Source: Verrucomicrobiota bacterium (lineage in GTDB: Bacteria > Verrucomicrobiota > Kiritimatiellia > Kiritimatiellales > Tichowtungiaceae). Taken from it: a stretch of DNA of 14,857 nucleotides. The notes beneath the pieces are model-generated. The model had not been told where the DNA came from. It saw only the letters and a list, made by a program, of their open reading frames with translations, and did no database searches. Positions within the stretch are counted from its first letter, which is position 1. Each line of letters starts with the position of its first letter. Position numbers and translations under genes: made by a program. This document shows positions 13,242-14,857 of the stretch, piece after piece. The DNA lies in assembly GCA_020853375.1 (NCBI GenBank), contig JADYZA010000161.1, forward strand, positions 1-14,857, read 5' to 3'.

Positions 13242-14857
13242 ATGAAAACACCGAAATACAAGGCTCCCGCGCCGTTTGAAATGCCCGATCGCCAATGGCC
13301 GTCGCGGACGCTCTTCGCCAGCCCATCCTGGTGCTCTGTTGATCTGCGCGATGGCAATCAGGCGTTGCCCAATCCAATGGATCCAGATCAGAAGCTGGAA
13401 TACTTCCAGATGCTGTGCCGTATCGGATTCAAAGAGATCGAAGCGGGGTTTCCCTCCGCCAGCCAGGACGACTACGATTTCTTCCGCTGCCTGATTGAGG
13501 GCGGTCATATCCCGGATGATGTTTTCATCATGGGGCTGACTCAATGCCGGACGCATTTGATTGACCGCACCTTTGAGGCATTCAAAGGAGTCAAAAAAGG
13601 GATCATTCACGCCTACATCGCCACCTCCGAGCTGCACATGACCAAGGTTTTCGGAATTGACCGGAAAGGCACGTTGAAGTCGGCGGTCGAAGCGACGCGG
13701 CGGATTCGCGAGCTGGCCGAGGCTATGCCGGAAAGCGATATCCGTTACGAATTCTCCCCCGAGGAATTCACCGATACCGACCTGCCGTTCTGTCTGGAGC
13801 TGTGCGAGGCTGTTTACGATGCGTGGGGTCGGGCGACTCCCGAAAAGCCGCTGATTCTGAATTTGCCGGCCACGGTGGAACGCCGTCCGCCGAATCATTA
13901 TGCCGACATGATCGAATGGTTTATTGCGAACTTTCCAAACCGTGATTGCGTGAAGATTTCCCTGCACGCCCATAACGATCAGGGCATGGCGGTCGCCGCC
14001 ACGGAGCTGGCGTTGCTGGCGGGCGGAGACCGCGTCGAAGGAACGCTGTTCGGGCACGGCGAGCGCACCGGCAATGTTGATCTGGTAACTGTCGCCAGCA
14101 ATCTGTTCTCGCGCGGCATCGACACCGGACTGGATTTTTCCCGTCTGGGCGAAATCGCGGTGACGGTCGAACGTCTGACCGGCATGCCGATTTATTACCG
14201 TCAGCCGTACGCTGGCGAATACGCCTTCACAGCCTTCTCCGGTTCGCATCAGGACGCCATCAATAAAGGCATGCACCGCCTGAGCGAAGCGGCGAAAGCG
14301 TTTGGTATGAAGTGGAAAGTGCCATATCTGCACGTCGATCCCGCCGATCTGGGACGTAGTTTTGAGAAGCTGATTCGCATCAACTCGCAGTCCGGCAAAG
14401 GCGGCATCGCCTGGGTGCTGGAGCAGGACTACGGCATGCAGATTCCCAAAACCATGCAGCCCGAACTGCGCGAAGAGGTTCAAAGTTACAGCGAATCCGC
14501 CGGTCGCGAAATTTCATCGGAAGAAGTCTACAACGTCTTCCGCGAAAAATTTGTGAATCCCGTTGGTCCATACGAACTGATCGGCTACTGGCCGCGCCCC
14601 GACGACAAAGACCCGACATTCATCCACGGCGAAGTCCGCGTCCGCGTCAACGGAATCGAAAAAACCGCCGTCGCCGATGGCAACGGGCCGATATCCGCTT
14701 TCGTCCATGCTGTGCGCGGCATCGTCGGCATCGACTTCGGTGTCGACGACTACCACGAGCAGGCCGTCGGCAAAGGCGCGGACGCGCAGGCGCTGGCTTA
14801 CGTTCCGCTGAAACTGGAAGGCAACGGCATCGTCTTCGGTGTCGGCTCCGACTCGAA
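13242..14857 (+). CDS. leuA: 2-isopropylmalate synthase, 3' end beyond window
   Basis: This enzyme makes 2-isopropylmalate from acetyl-CoA and 2-oxoisovalerate, the first committed step of leucine synthesis in the cytoplasm. The 538 visible residues belong to the longer, yeast/actinobacterial-like LeuA class (about 550-560 residues), so only some 20 are missing. The N-terminus has the typical DRQWPSRTL stretch and CSVDLRDGNQAL (catalytic/metal region with R36 and D37). The TIM barrel holds the metal ligands in SLHAHNDQG (H242, H244), then GHGERTGNVDLVTVASN. The C-terminal LeuA dimer/regulatory domain starts near residue 464 (HGEVRVRVNG, SAFVHAVRGIVGIDF), so leucine feedback inhibition is likely. 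ATG 13242 has AGGA seven bases upstream. It is controlled by the attenuator before it and functionally unrelated to the EPS genes. Confidence 0.96.
   Translation, partial: MKTPKYKAPAPFEMPDRQWPSRTLFASPSWCSVDLRDGNQALPNPMDPDQKLEYFQMLCRIGFKEIEAGFPSASQDDYDFFRCLIEGGHIPDDVFIMGLTQCRTHLIDRTFEAFKGVKKGIIHAYIATSELHMTKVFGIDRKGTLKSAVEATRRIRELAEAMPESDIRYEFSPEEFTDTDLPFCLELCEAVYDAWGRATPEKPLILNLPATVERRPPNHYADMIEWFIANFPNRDCVKISLHAHNDQGMAVAATELALLAGGDRVEGTLFGHGERTGNVDLVTVASNLFSRGIDTGLDFSRLGEIAVTVERLTGMPIYYRQPYAGEYAFTAFSGSHQDAINKGMHRLSEAAKAFGMKWKVPYLHVDPADLGRSFEKLIRINSQSGKGGIAWVLEQDYGMQIPKTMQPELREEVQSYSESAGREISSEEVYNVFREKFVNPVGPYELIGYWPRPDDKDPTFIHGEVRVRVNGIEKTAVADGNGPISAFVHAVRGIVGIDFGVDDYHEQAVGKGADAQALAYVPLKLEGNGIVFGVGSDS

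Noticed and set aside
13050..14483. A 477-codon open frame on the minus strand opposite leuA
   Set aside because: It lies antisense to a clear leuA with all catalytic motifs. Its product is rich in His, Arg and Gln without recognisable domains, as expected from the GC-biased third positions of leuA.
1..14857. tRNA, rRNA, CRISPR array, insertion sequence or prophage genes
   Set aside because: I saw no regularly spaced direct repeats, transposase or integrase motifs, or RNA gene signatures in the window.

Overview
This window reads as an exopolysaccharide (EPS) biosynthesis locus of the exosortase-associated type, followed by the start of a leucine biosynthesis unit. Every recognisable gene is on the + strand. 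The organism is probably a Gram-negative, diderm bacterium. An exosortase/EpsI pair next to a WbaP-like initiating transferase, a Wzy-like polymerase with a TPR tail and a long eukaryote/actinobacterial-type LeuA would fit the PVC group (Verrucomicrobia, Lentisphaerae or Kiritimatiellota). That placement is inference from gene content and moderate GC, not from a phylogenetic marker.

Layout. Positions 1 to about 140 are very GC-rich and look like a fragment of an unrelated minus-strand gene. It joins directly to a CapD/FlaA1-type nucleotide-sugar dehydratase that lacks its membrane domain (to 1537). Then come an ElyC/YdcF DUF218 protein (1577-2371), a WbaP-type sugar-phosphate transferase (2368-3762), a Wzy/O-antigen-ligase-like protein with TPR repeats (3880-5802), two GT4-like glycosyltransferases (5799-6911, 6908-7891), a WecG/TagA GT26 transferase (7884-8639), a GT-C-like membrane protein (8636-10129), a NodZ-like fucosyltransferase (10165-11202), an exosortase (11281-12258) and EpsI (12228-13037). 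Seven of these genes start inside, or on the stop codon of, the gene before, so the cluster is probably translationally coupled and largely one transcription unit.

How they work together (inference from families): the dehydratase supplies a modified UDP-sugar and the WbaP-like enzyme loads the first sugar phosphate on undecaprenyl phosphate. The GT4, GT26 and NodZ-like enzymes extend the repeat unit on the cytoplasmic face, the GT-C-like protein may decorate it on the outer face, and the Wzy-like protein polymerises or ligates it. The exosortase/EpsI pair would process PEP-CTERM-type proteins as they reach the envelope. No flippase, Wzz/Wzc, Wza or PEP-CTERM substrate gene is visible in the window.

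Downstream, a good sigma-70-type promoter overlaps the end of epsI. It precedes a 24-codon leucine-rich leader peptide, a strong intrinsic terminator with a competing antiterminator pairing, and leuA, which runs off the right edge. This is a textbook-like leucine attenuator, unusual in that the leader peptide appears nearly leaderless. A second unexpected signal is a palindrome of consensus TTCCAA-N3-TTGGAA, found five times (two perfect, three with one mismatch) between 6164 and 9949, inside coding sequence and in more than one reading frame.
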